41,667 nucleotides of DNA, from assembly GCF_947654275.1 (NCBI RefSeq), contig NZ_CANTJS010000023.1:1-41667 (forward strand), in the 5' to 3' direction. Source of the DNA: an uncultured Oscillibacter sp. (GTDB lineage Bacteria; Bacillota; Clostridia; Oscillospirales; Oscillospiraceae). A model generated the notes under the pieces. That model was not told the origin of the DNA. It ran no database searches and was given only the letters and a program-made list of their open reading frames with translations. Of the stretch, positions 7,473 to 14,964 are shown piece by piece (position 1 is the first letter of the stretch; each line of letters starts with the position of its first letter). The translations under genes were made by a program, and so were the position numbers.

Positions 7473-8594
7473 TCAGACCGCGCGCTTGATAAGCCGGGTG
7501 GTTTCTTTATTGTACACGTTGATTTTGTCCTGGTCAATGATGGCCCAGACCTTCTGGTCGATGTCATAGTGGGCCTGGCCGATTTCCTTGGAGAGGAACT
7601 CGTCCTCGCCAGCCTTCAGGGTGACGATGGTCTCGGAACCGGCGGGCTGGCTGGCGTACACGGTGACAGGCAGAGCGCCCTCCACGGGCTCCCGGGAAAT
7701 CAGAATCTGCTCGGGACGGACGGCCAGCACACAGTCGAACTCGCCGCCGGCGGGCTTCTTCTCCTCCGTGAGATGCTCGGAGGCAAAGGTGTGATCGCCC
7801 AGCTCGCTCTTGACCACCAGCTGGCCGTTCTTCATCTCGGCCCGGCCGGGGACCAGATTGATCCGGGGGTTGCCGATGAAGTCGGCGGCCTCCAGGTCGA
7901 TGGGGTTGTTGTACAGCTCCATGGGGGTGGCCACCTGGTTCAGCTCGCCGGCCTTGAACAGGGCGATCTTGGTGGACATGGTCAGGGCCTCCACCTGGTC
8001 ATGGGTGACGTAGATAATCGTGGTGCCCAGCTCCTTGTGGAGGCGCTGGAGCTCGGAACGCATGTCGATGCGGAGCTTGGCGTCCAGGTTGGACAGGGGC
8101 TCGTCAAGCAGCAGCAGCTTGGGGCTGGAGGCCACGGCACGGGCAATGGCCACGCGCTGCTGCTGGCCGCCGGAGAGCTCGGTGGGATAGCGGTCCTTGT
8201 ACATGTCAATGCGCATCATCCGCAGGGAGTCCATGACCCGGCGGTCAATCTCCTCGTGGCTCATTTTCTGAATTTTCAGGCCGAAGGAGATGTTGTTGTA
8301 CACCGTCATGTGGGGCCACAGCGCATAGGACTGGAACACCAGGTTCAGCCCGCGCTTGCTGGGCTCGGCATAGTAGGCGTCGTCGGCATTGATCATTTCC
8401 ACCCCGTCAATGGTCATGATGCCGTTCTGGGGCTTCTCCAGACCGGAGACGACGCGGAGGGTGGTGGTCTTGCCGCAGCCGGAGGGGCCCAGCAGAGTCA
8501 TGAAGTCGCCGTCTTCAATGGTCAGATTGATGTTGCGCAGGACGTGGTTGTTTCCATAGAATTTATCAATATTTTTCAGTTCAATGCGGCTCAT
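7473..8594 (-). CDS. ABC transporter ATPase, PotA/FbpC type
   Basis: A 373-aa import ATPase. The nucleotide-binding domain fills residues 1-235: Walker A GPSGCGKTT near 37, signature LSGGQQQR near 135, Walker B LLLLDEPLSNLD near 157 and the switch histidine in VTHDQ near 191. A C-terminal TOBE-like regulatory region of about 130 residues follows, as in PotA, FbpC and UgpC. I chose the ATG at 8594 (MSRIELKN) because AAAGGAA has proper spacing to it, while an ATG three codons upstream touches that site. It powers the fused permease encoded upstream and the binding protein downstream. Confidence 0.93.
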   Translation of the reverse strand: MSRIELKNIDKFYGNNHVLRNINLTIEDGDFMTLLGPSGCGKTTTLRVVSGLEKPQNGIMTIDGVEMINADDAYYAEPSKRGLNLVFQSYALWPHMTVYNNISFGLKIQKMSHEEIDRRVMDSLRMMRIDMYKDRYPTELSGGQQQRVAIARAVASSPKLLLLDEPLSNLDAKLRIDMRSELQRLHKELGTTIIYVTHDQVEALTMSTKIALFKAGELNQVATPMELYNNPIDLEAADFIGNPRINLVPGRAEMKNGQLVVKSELGDHTFASEHLTEEKKPAGGEFDCVLAVRPEQILISREPVEGALPVTVYASQPAGSETIVTLKAGEDEFLSKEIGQAHYDIDQKVWAIIDQDKINVYNKETTRLIKRAV

Positions 8595-8620
8595 ATGGCA
8601 CATTTCCTTTCTGATCTTAT

Positions 8621-8787
8621 CTTAGAACCTGTATTCACAACCGCCGGACGTTGGCGGCCCCATCCCCCATCCCCCCGGGGGACGGATGCCCTCCCAAAGG
8701 GAGGCGGAGCAGGGGAGCGTATCTCACCCCCGGACCCCGCCGGAGCGGGTCCGGCGGGGCGAGGGATACGGAGCTTGCGGCGACGCC
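8621..8787. repeat. Structured intergenic repeat between permease and ATPase genes
   Basis: The spacer opens with TAGAACCTGTATTCACAACC (8623-8642), nearly the same as one end of the element at 21834-22005. The rest is a series of GC palindromes, for example CCCTCCC-AAA-GGGAGG near 8690 and a larger one around 8738-8762. The second terminal repeat is not recognisable, so this is a degenerate or partial element. No coding sequence seen. Confidence 0.55.
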
Positions 8788-10647
8788 TTACCAGCTCTTG
8801 CCGATATCCGCGCCGGCAACCTTGTTGGCGAAGATGTAGCAGAACAGAATGAACAGCAGCACGCACACGGAAATGGCGTCGGACATCTGGGCGTAACCCT
8901 CCTGGGAATAGGTGAAGGCCAGATAGGACATGGTCCGGGTGGTGGGGGTCATCATGATGATGATCAGGTCCAGCTCCTTGGCGATGGAAATGAAGACCAG
9001 CATCAAGCCGGAGACGAAGCCGTTCTTTGCCAGGGGGACGATGATGGTGGCCATGCGCTTCCAGAAGCTGGCGCCGGCGATGTCCGCCGCCTCCTCCAGC
9101 TCCACACTGATGGAGAGCATATTTGCCGTGCCGGAGCGGCTGGCAAAGGGGAAGTGCTTCACCACGGAGGTCAGAACGATCAGGGTAAAGGTGCCGTACA
9201 GGGAGGGCAGCAGGCCGCCGAAGTGGGGCACGCTGAACATGGAGAAGTACATGGTAGAGAAGGCCACGCCGCTCATCAGATAGGGCACGAACACCAGCTG
9301 CTCGGTAAGGTTGCCGTACCACTTGCCCCGGCCCCGGGAACTGATGTAGCCCAGGAACTGGCCGCAGAAGGCGGTGATGAGGGAGGTGATGATGGTCAGG
9401 CGGACCGTGTTCCACAGGGCGCTGAAGAACTCGGGGTTGCGGAAAATGCCCTCATAGTTGGTGTATCTCTCCGCCTCGCCGGCCTGGCCGATCCAGTTGT
9501 AAAGGGTCAGATTGTCCGCGCCGTAGCCCGCGCCGGTGGTGATCTGGAAGGTCTCCATAATCAGCACGAAGAAGGGCATCACCATGGCCAGGAACAGGAA
9601 GACGCCCAGGAACGCCATCATGGGCTTCTTGGCCGCGCCCAGAGGCATCAGGGTGCTGCGTCCGCCCTTGCCGCCCACGGTGGCATAGGACTTGCGGACG
9701 CCGATGGCCTTCTGGTTGCTCATCAGAATCAGAGCCGCCAGACCCACCAGAACGATGGACATGGCATAGCCCACGCCCCGGGGGCCCTGGTCGATGTAAA
9801 CGCGCATGCGGGTGGCCAGCGTGTAGTAGCCGATGCGGTTGCCCAGGTTGGCCGCCACGCCGTAAGTGCCGATGGACTTGGAGACGGTCATGACCAGGGC
9901 GGAGAGCACGGAGGGCAGGATCAGCGGCAGGGTGATGTAGCGGAGGATCTGGGCCTTGTTGGCGCCCTGGATCTCGCCCATTTCCTCCAGCTCCGAATTG
10001 ATGGAGCGGAGAGCGCCGGAGACCTGGATGTACGAGAACGCATAATAGTGCATGGACATGCACAGCACAATGGCCGTGGGCCCGTAGGCCAGCCAGTCGG
10101 GAATCGGAATGCCCATGCCTGTGAGGAATCCGTTTGCGCCGCTGGTGGGCGTCCGGAACACCGCCAGCCAGGCGATGGCCTTGGTCCAGGAGGGAATCAT
10201 GTAGGGCACGGTGATGAGAATGCCCAGGATTTTCTTTCCGGGGAGGTCCGTGCGGATCATCAGCCAGGCCAGCACCGAGCCCAGAGGCACGGAAATCAGC
10301 GTGGTGAAGAAGCCGCAGACGAAGGAGTGCATCAGGGGTTCCCACAGCACGGCCTTGGACATGTTGCTGGCAATCATGTACTGCCAGTAGTAGAGGGTAA
10401 AGTCGCCCACCTTGCCGTCCACCCGGCGCAGCTCGCCCTGGGCCAGGGTGAAGGTGGACTTGATCATGGTCAGCAGGGGAATGACAATCAGGCAGAACAG
10501 CACCACCAGACTGACCAGCACGACCATGTTGAAGGGATTCTTCAGAACATTCAGGATCAGGTTCTTCAGCCGCTTCCCCGTCATTTTTTTCCGCGGGGGA
10601 CGTTCCTTTGCCGGAGGTTCCTTCTTCACTACGGTTACATTTGACAC
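8788..10647 (-). CDS. Fused two-domain ABC permease, iron/polyamine class
   Basis: A 619-aa membrane protein with two tandem binding-protein-dependent permease domains, together about 12 membrane spans. Each half carries an EAA-type loop for ATPase docking: EEMGEIQGANKAQILRY in the first and EEAADIAGASFWKRM in the second. The duplicated form is typical of FbpB/AfuB-like permeases, so no separate partner permease is needed. I chose the GTG at 10647 (VSNVTVVKK), five bases after GAGGTG; upstream codons would run into the operator and give an implausible basic leader. First gene of the operon with the ATPase and binding protein. Confidence 0.9.
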   Translation of the reverse strand: MSNVTVVKKEPPAKERPPRKKMTGKRLKNLILNVLKNPFNMVVLVSLVVLFCLIVIPLLTMIKSTFTLAQGELRRVDGKVGDFTLYYWQYMIASNMSKAVLWEPLMHSFVCGFFTTLISVPLGSVLAWLMIRTDLPGKKILGILITVPYMIPSWTKAIAWLAVFRTPTSGANGFLTGMGIPIPDWLAYGPTAIVLCMSMHYYAFSYIQVSGALRSINSELEEMGEIQGANKAQILRYITLPLILPSVLSALVMTVSKSIGTYGVAANLGNRIGYYTLATRMRVYIDQGPRGVGYAMSIVLVGLAALILMSNQKAIGVRKSYATVGGKGGRSTLMPLGAAKKPMMAFLGVFLFLAMVMPFFVLIMETFQITTGAGYGADNLTLYNWIGQAGEAERYTNYEGIFRNPEFFSALWNTVRLTIITSLITAFCGQFLGYISSRGRGKWYGNLTEQLVFVPYLMSGVAFSTMYFSMFSVPHFGGLLPSLYGTFTLIVLTSVVKHFPFASRSGTANMLSISVELEEAADIAGASFWKRMATIIVPLAKNGFVSGLMLVFISIAKELDLIIIMMTPTTRTMSYLAFTYSQEGYAQMSDAISVCVLLFILFCYIFANKVAGADIGKSW

Positions 10648-10765
10648 GATAACACCTCTTTCTGAATACTGCGGGAGCTTGCTCAGACAGAACCGCTTCC
10701 CTCTGTTCCTCTTCGGAAACGGCCCTCTCCAAGACTGTTTGCAAGGCCGTTTTAAGGCCAGTTTG

Positions 10766-10779
10766 CGCAAACGTTTGCG
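10766..10779. promoter_or_regulatory. cre/LacI-like operator of the import operon
   Basis: CGCAAACGTTTGCG is a perfect 14-bp palindrome with a central CG, as in LacI-family operators; it fits the CcpA cre pattern except at the two outer bases. It lies just downstream of the -10 element over the likely start of transcription, a position expected for repression. A related site stands before the exporter operon. Confidence 0.75.
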
Positions 10780-10792
10780 ATTTCCTGCCTTT

Positions 10793-10822
10793 ATTATAAA
10801 GAATTGCCGTCGGGTTTGTCAA
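10793..10822 (-). promoter_or_regulatory. Consensus promoter of the ABC import operon
   Basis: Reading the - strand, TTGACA (10817-10822) and TATAAT (10793-10798) are separated by 18 bp. Both hexamers match the sigma-A consensus exactly. The cre/LacI-like operator follows directly downstream. Confidence 0.85.
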
Positions 10823-10982
10823 TTGATATAGTTGGCCATTTTCGGGGGATATTTTTATTCAATTTCACAATTATCAGCCAGAACGTCCAAAAAATAAGGA
10901 AGATTTTTCGGCAGCTTTCTGGGAAATCACCCAGAATTTAAGAATACGTTTTCGTAAAATTTCCCCTGTTCCCCGGCGGGGT

Positions 10983-12713
10983 TCAGCCGTGCTTCCAGGT
11001 CTGGGCGGCATAGAGGGCGGCGTAAATTCCGCCTGCCGCCAGGAGCTCCCCGTGAGTGCCCTGCTCCGCCGCGCCCCCCTGGTCCAGCACCAGAATGCGG
11101 TCCGCCCCCTGAATGGTGGAAAGGCGGTGGGCGATGACAAAGCAGGTCCGGCCCTGGCGCAGACGCTGGAAGGCGGCGCCGACGGCCTCCTCCGTCTCGG
11201 TGTCCACGCTGCTGGTGGCCTCGTCCAGAATGACGATGTCCGCGTCGCTGAGAAGGCACCGGGCAATGGCCAGCAGCTGCCGCTGGCCCTTGGAGATGCC
11301 CGCCCCCTCGTCGGTGAGGACGGTGTCGTAGCCCTCCGGCAGAGAGGAGATGAAACGGTGGATGCGGGCGGCCTTCGCGGCGGCAATGACGTCCTCCCTG
11401 CCGGCCCCGGGAGAGCCGTAGGCGATGTTCTCCGCAATGGTGCCGCCGAAGAGCCAGGTGTCCTGAAGCACCAGGCCCAGACGGCGGCGGAGACCGTCCC
11501 GGCGGTAGGCCCCGATGGGGACGCCGTCCACGCTGATGCCGCCGGACTGGGGCTCATAGAACCGGAGGAGCAGGGAGACCAGGGTGGTTTTTCCCGCGCC
11601 GGTGGGACCCACCACCGCCACCAGACTCCCCGCGGGGATGTGGACGGTGAAGTCCCGCAGGACGGGCCGGGCAGAATCATAGCCGAAGGTGACGCTCTCA
11701 AAGCGGATGTCCCCCCGCAGGCGGTCCGCTTCGGCGGCCTCCGGCGCGTCGGGGGGCTCCGGCGCTTCCTCCAGCAGGTCCAGCACCCGTTCCGCAGCCG
11801 CCGCGCTGGACTGGAGCTCGCTGAGCAGGTTGGCGGCCTCCCGGATGGGCCCGGAAAATTTCCGGGAGTACAGGACAAAGGAGGAGAGATTGCCCAGCGT
11901 CAGGCCGCCCCTCAGGTACAGCAGCGCACCGAACATGCTGATGCATGCCAGGGACAGGTTGTTGATGAAGTTCACCGAGGGCCCCAGGGCGGCGCTGGCC
12001 CGGTCCGCCTCGTAATAGGCCCGGGAGGCCGCCTCGTTGCAGACCTGAAAGCGGGACAGGTCCTCGTCCTCCACCCCGTAGACCCGGAGGCTGCGGCGGC
12101 AGTTCATCCGCTCCTCCGTGAAGCCGTTCAGAGCCCCCAGCGCCTGGGAGCGCCGGCGGAACAGGGGGTGAATCCGCTTCATCTGGAACCGGGTCAGCAG
12201 CGTGGACAGGGGCACGGTGACAAAAAACACCAGGGTCAGCCGGGGGGAAATCAGCAGCAGCATCAGGAAGGAGCCCGCCACCGTCAGGGCACTGGTGCCC
12301 AGCTGGAGCAGGTCCGTGGAGATGGCGGCGTTGACGGTATCCACGTCATAGCAGACCCGGCTGATCAGGTCCCCCGCCGGGTGGGTGTCGAAATACTCCA
12401 CCGGCAGTTCACTGACCCGGTCGAAGGCGGCCTTCCGCAGGTCGTGGGACACCGCCTGGCCCAGCCGGATCAGCCGTGAGGCCGTGAAATAGTTCAGAAG
12501 GGACGAGAGGGCATAACAGACCAGCATCCCGGCGCAGTTTCGCAGCACGCCGGGAAAGTCCACCCCGCCGGCCCTTACGCCGATGGCGTCCACCGCCCGG
12601 CCGGACAGCAGGGGCGCAGCCAGGGCCAGCAGGTTCCCTGCCAGCAGCAGGCCCAGCAGCGTCAGGAACCGGACGGCGTATGGCCGCAGGAAAGGAAGCA
12701 GCCGCTTACTCAT
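10983..12713 (-). CDS. ABC exporter half-transporter, non-canonical signature subunit
   Basis: A 576-aa type IV ABC exporter: a six-span membrane domain (residues 1 to about 320) followed by a nucleotide-binding domain. Walker A GPTGAGKTT near 367, Walker B VILDEATSSVD near 490 with its catalytic Glu, and the switch His in IAHRL near 529 are intact, but the signature reads ISKGQ instead of LSGGQ. Its ATG overlaps the stop of the partner gene by four bases, so the two are translationally coupled. This is the pattern of a heterodimeric multidrug or peptide exporter like LmrCD/BmrCD; the substrate is unknown. Confidence 0.93.
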   Translation of the reverse strand: MSKRLLPFLRPYAVRFLTLLGLLLAGNLLALAAPLLSGRAVDAIGVRAGGVDFPGVLRNCAGMLVCYALSSLLNYFTASRLIRLGQAVSHDLRKAAFDRVSELPVEYFDTHPAGDLISRVCYDVDTVNAAISTDLLQLGTSALTVAGSFLMLLLISPRLTLVFFVTVPLSTLLTRFQMKRIHPLFRRRSQALGALNGFTEERMNCRRSLRVYGVEDEDLSRFQVCNEAASRAYYEADRASAALGPSVNFINNLSLACISMFGALLYLRGGLTLGNLSSFVLYSRKFSGPIREAANLLSELQSSAAAAERVLDLLEEAPEPPDAPEAAEADRLRGDIRFESVTFGYDSARPVLRDFTVHIPAGSLVAVVGPTGAGKTTLVSLLLRFYEPQSGGISVDGVPIGAYRRDGLRRRLGLVLQDTWLFGGTIAENIAYGSPGAGREDVIAAAKAARIHRFISSLPEGYDTVLTDEGAGISKGQRQLLAIARCLLSDADIVILDEATSSVDTETEEAVGAAFQRLRQGRTCFVIAHRLSTIQGADRILVLDQGGAAEQGTHGELLAAGGIYAALYAAQTWKHG

Positions 12714-14419
12714 GTCAGGCCGCCTCCCATCTGGAGCTCCGCCATTTTGCGGTAGCGTTGATTGGTTTTCAGCAGTTGGGCGTGGCTCCCCTGGGCGGCA
12801 ATGCGTCCCTCCTCCAGCACGAGGATGCGGTCCGCCTCCTGAAGAGCGGCCACCCGCTCGGAAACCACCACCAGCGTCACGCCGGGAAAATCCCGCCGGA
12901 GGGCGGCGTATAGATTGGCGGCGGTGCGGTAGTCCAGGGCGCTGTCGGCGCTGTCCAGAATCAGAACGCCGGGCCGGGCCGCCAGGGCCCGGGCAATCAG
13001 CAGCCGCTGGCGCTGGCCGCCGGAGAGATTGGCTCCCCGGATGTCCACACGGGTGTCCAGCCCCTCCGGCAGGGACCGGATGAAGTCCCCGATCTGGGCG
13101 GTTCCGGCCGCCGCCTCCACATCCTCGCGGGGAAGGCTCCGAAGGAAGGAGATGTTTTCATAAACGCTGTCGTTCAAGAGGGCTTCATTCTGAAACACCA
13201 CGCCGAAGCGGCTGCCCAGGGCCGTCCGGTCCAGGCCGGCAACGTCCCGGCCTCCCACCCAGACCACCCCCTCGCCGGCGTCGTAGAGCCGGAGCAGCAG
13301 GGATATCAGGGTGGTCTTTCCCGCGCCGGTGGGGCCCAGGATGCCCAGGGTCTCCCCTTTATTTAAGGTGAAGGAGGCGTCCTCCAGGTCCTGTTCCATG
13401 CCCAGGTAGGAAAAGGAAACCCTCTCCATTCCCAGTTCCGGGCCGTCCCGGCCCACGCCGGGGCGGGCGGGCTGGTCCTCGGGGGCCAGGAGAATCTCCT
13501 CAATCCGCCGGGCGGAGGCCACGCCCTTGCTGAGCTTGACAAAGAGCTTGGCCAGACCCAGGGTGGCGGTTTGAATCAACGTGAAATAGGAGAGAAAGGC
13601 CACAATCTGTCCGGAGGCCAGCCACCCGGCATTCACCAGAACCGCCCCCGCCGCCACCACCAGCACCAGACCGGTATTCAGCAGGAAGTCGGACAGGGGA
13701 TTGGCCGCGGCCATGATGCCGCCGGCGGTTTCCTCCGCCCGCTGGGCGGCCCGGCTGGCCTCCTCAAACCGCCCCCGCTCCCGGCCCTGGCAGGCCATGG
13801 CCTTGATGACCCGGACGCCGGAGGCGTTTTCCCGCAGAATGCGCACCACCGTGTCCACGGCCTCCTGGGCCCTGGTATAGTGGGGGATGCCCCGGCGGGT
13901 CACCAGGGCGATGGCCAGGAAGGTCAGGCCGCAGGCCCCCAGCTGCACCAGCCCCAGAAGCGGCGCCTGAAGCGCGGTCAGCGTCAGGCCCCCCAGCACC
14001 AGCATGGGGGCCCGGATGCCCCCCCGCTGGATTTTGTCGAACATCTGATGCACATTGTAGGTGTCGTTGGTCAGCCGGGAAACCAAAGAGGACAGGGATA
14101 TCCGGTCCGCCTGGGCGCAGGACAGGCTTTGGGCCCGGCGGTACAAATCCCGGCGCAGGTCCCGGGTCATCTCCATGGAGACCCAGGCCGCCATGCGGTT
14201 GGCGGTGATGTTGCAGAACGCCGCGCCGAAGGCCAGGACCATCATGCCCAGCCCCGCCCGGCGGATGGCCCCCAGGTCCCCTGCGGGAACGCAGTCGTCG
14301 ATGATATGGGCCAGCAGCAGCGGCAGGGCAAGCTCCAATATGGCGGCGGTGAACTTGATGCTGATTCCCACGGCCACCCGCCGGGCATGGGGCCGCAGAT
14401 AGCTTAAAACCGTTTTCAC
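12710..14419 (-). CDS. ABC exporter half-transporter, degenerate catalytic subunit
   Basis: A 569-aa type IV ABC exporter with an N-terminal six-span domain and a C-terminal nucleotide-binding domain. Walker A (GPTGAGKTT near 359) and signature (LSGGQRQR near 464) are canonical. Walker B reads LILDSADSALD, with Ser in place of the catalytic Glu, and the switch region reads VVSERV, with Glu in place of the His. Together with the partner's ISKGQ this defines the degenerate ATP site of a heterodimer. The start is a GTG at 14419 behind GGAGG. It is the first gene after a promoter/operator like that of the import operon. Confidence 0.93.
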   Translation of the reverse strand: MKTVLSYLRPHARRVAVGISIKFTAAILELALPLLLAHIIDDCVPAGDLGAIRRAGLGMMVLAFGAAFCNITANRMAAWVSMEMTRDLRRDLYRRAQSLSCAQADRISLSSLVSRLTNDTYNVHQMFDKIQRGGIRAPMLVLGGLTLTALQAPLLGLVQLGACGLTFLAIALVTRRGIPHYTRAQEAVDTVVRILRENASGVRVIKAMACQGRERGRFEEASRAAQRAEETAGGIMAAANPLSDFLLNTGLVLVVAAGAVLVNAGWLASGQIVAFLSYFTLIQTATLGLAKLFVKLSKGVASARRIEEILLAPEDQPARPGVGRDGPELGMERVSFSYLGMEQDLEDASFTLNKGETLGILGPTGAGKTTLISLLLRLYDAGEGVVWVGGRDVAGLDRTALGSRFGVVFQNEALLNDSVYENISFLRSLPREDVEAAAGTAQIGDFIRSLPEGLDTRVDIRGANLSGGQRQRLLIARALAARPGVLILDSADSALDYRTAANLYAALRRDFPGVTLVVVSERVAALQEADRILVLEEGRIAAQGSHAQLLKTNQRYRKMAELQMGGGLT

Positions 14420-14450
14420 AGATGACTCCCTCCTCCCCGTCAGATTTGCT

Positions 14451-14460
14451 CAAACGTTTG
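14451..14460. promoter_or_regulatory. cre/LacI-like operator of the exporter operon
   Basis: CAAACGTTTG, continuing to GCG on the right, matches the core of the palindrome at 10766-10779 and has a similar position after the -10 element. One outer half-site base differs, so binding may be weaker. Confidence 0.65.
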
Positions 14461-14478
14461 CGGACCGCTGTTTCATCT

Positions 14479-14508
14479 ATGATACCTTAAAAGGAGTCTG
14501 TAAGTCAA
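14479..14508 (-). promoter_or_regulatory. Promoter of the exporter operon
   Basis: On the - strand TTGACT (14503-14508) and TATCAT (14479-14484) are 18 bp apart, the same spacing as at the import operon. The palindrome CAAACGTTTG lies downstream of the -10. Confidence 0.75.
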
Positions 14509-14679
14509 TCCGGGATTTCAAAGACGGCGCACATCGCTTTTTTGACATTTTATTATAAAATGTCAAAAAACAAAGCGGAAAGCCGCCGGGGACTCCCCCC
14601 CCCGGCGGTCAAAGACTCCGTTACACATATATAATAAAAGCAATCCGCAAAACCGTCTTCATACGGTACACCAAAACCC
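14509..14679. other. Palindromic spacer between divergent exporter and SLH promoters
   Basis: Holds two palindromes. TTTTTTGACATTTTA pairs with its inverse across a three-base centre (14538-14570); the T-tract is on the 5' side and the A-tract on the 3' side, the wrong polarity for a terminator on either strand. CCGCCGGGG pairs with CCCCGGCGG (14583-14608). No gene ends here and I see no credible ORF. Confidence 0.7.
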
Positions 14680-14708
14680 TTGCAAAACCGCCGGAATACC
14701 GGTATACT
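14680..14708 (+). promoter_or_regulatory. Upstream promoter P1 of the SLH protein gene
   Basis: TTGCAA (14680-14685) and TATACT (14703-14708) are 17 bp apart. A transcript from here would have a leader of about 250 bases. Confidence 0.6.
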
Positions 14709-14766
14709 GGCGTTATTTCCTCCTTGCAGGCAGGGATGGAAGCAGCAGGACGCTTTGTTACTGTTA

Positions 14767-14778
14767 TGTTACAACTAT
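14767..14778 (+). promoter_or_regulatory. Shared 12-mer upstream of the SLH gene
   Basis: TGTTACAACTAT, then G and TA, about 190 bp before the SLH start and 10 bp before the P2 -35 element. Identical to the inverted copy at 19526-19537. Confidence 0.5.
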
Positions 14779-14788
14779 GTATAACGTA

Positions 14789-14817
14789 TTGCTTTTCGAA
14801 AATCGCTGTGTTATATT
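14789..14817 (+). promoter_or_regulatory. Downstream promoter P2 of the SLH protein gene
   Basis: TTGCTT (14789-14794) and TATATT (14812-14817) are 17 bp apart. The shared 12-mer TGTTACAACTAT (14767-14778) ends 10 bp before the -35. Confidence 0.5.
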
Positions 14818-14824
14818 CATCATG

Positions 14825-14964
14825 CGGCACGGATCAAGGCGGTCCTCCCGGAGTAGATACGGGAACGGCTAGCCACTGTATGTGCGCCGGGCCAAAGACC
14901 GGACGACTCCGTTCCGCAAAATACGGCGGGTTCTTCACCGCCTACATAAGGAGGATGAACATCC
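14825..14964 (+). other. Structured 5' leader of the SLH protein mRNA
   Basis: About 140 bases of untranslated leader. GGAACGG (14862-14868) can pair with CCGTTCC (14909-14915), enclosing a CCGG/CCGG hairpin near 14887-14902. Alternatively TCCCG (14846-14850) can pair with CGGGA (14860-14864), which overlaps the first arm, so the two folds exclude each other. A GGCGG/CCGCC hairpin (14925-14942) precedes AAGGAGG. GGGAAC, GCCACTGTA and CAAAGACC recall cobalamin riboswitch core strings, but the leader is too short and lacks the standard helices, so no riboswitch class is assigned. A stabilising leader for an abundant surface protein is the simplest reading. Confidence 0.45.

Noticed and set aside
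8686..10644. A 652-codon open frame opposite the fused permease
   Set aside because: Gly/His/Gln-rich shadow translation; the - strand encodes a clear permease.
14538..14570. Rho-independent terminator
   Set aside because: The T-tract is at the 5' side and the A-tract at the 3' side on both strands, and no gene ends here.
14621..14830. A 69-codon - strand ORF in the SLH upstream region
   Set aside because: It lies across both SLH promoters, has no ribosome site and no recognisable product.
14825..14964. Cobalamin riboswitch
   Set aside because: Some core-like strings are present, but the long helices and full conserved core are missing and the downstream gene is a surface protein.
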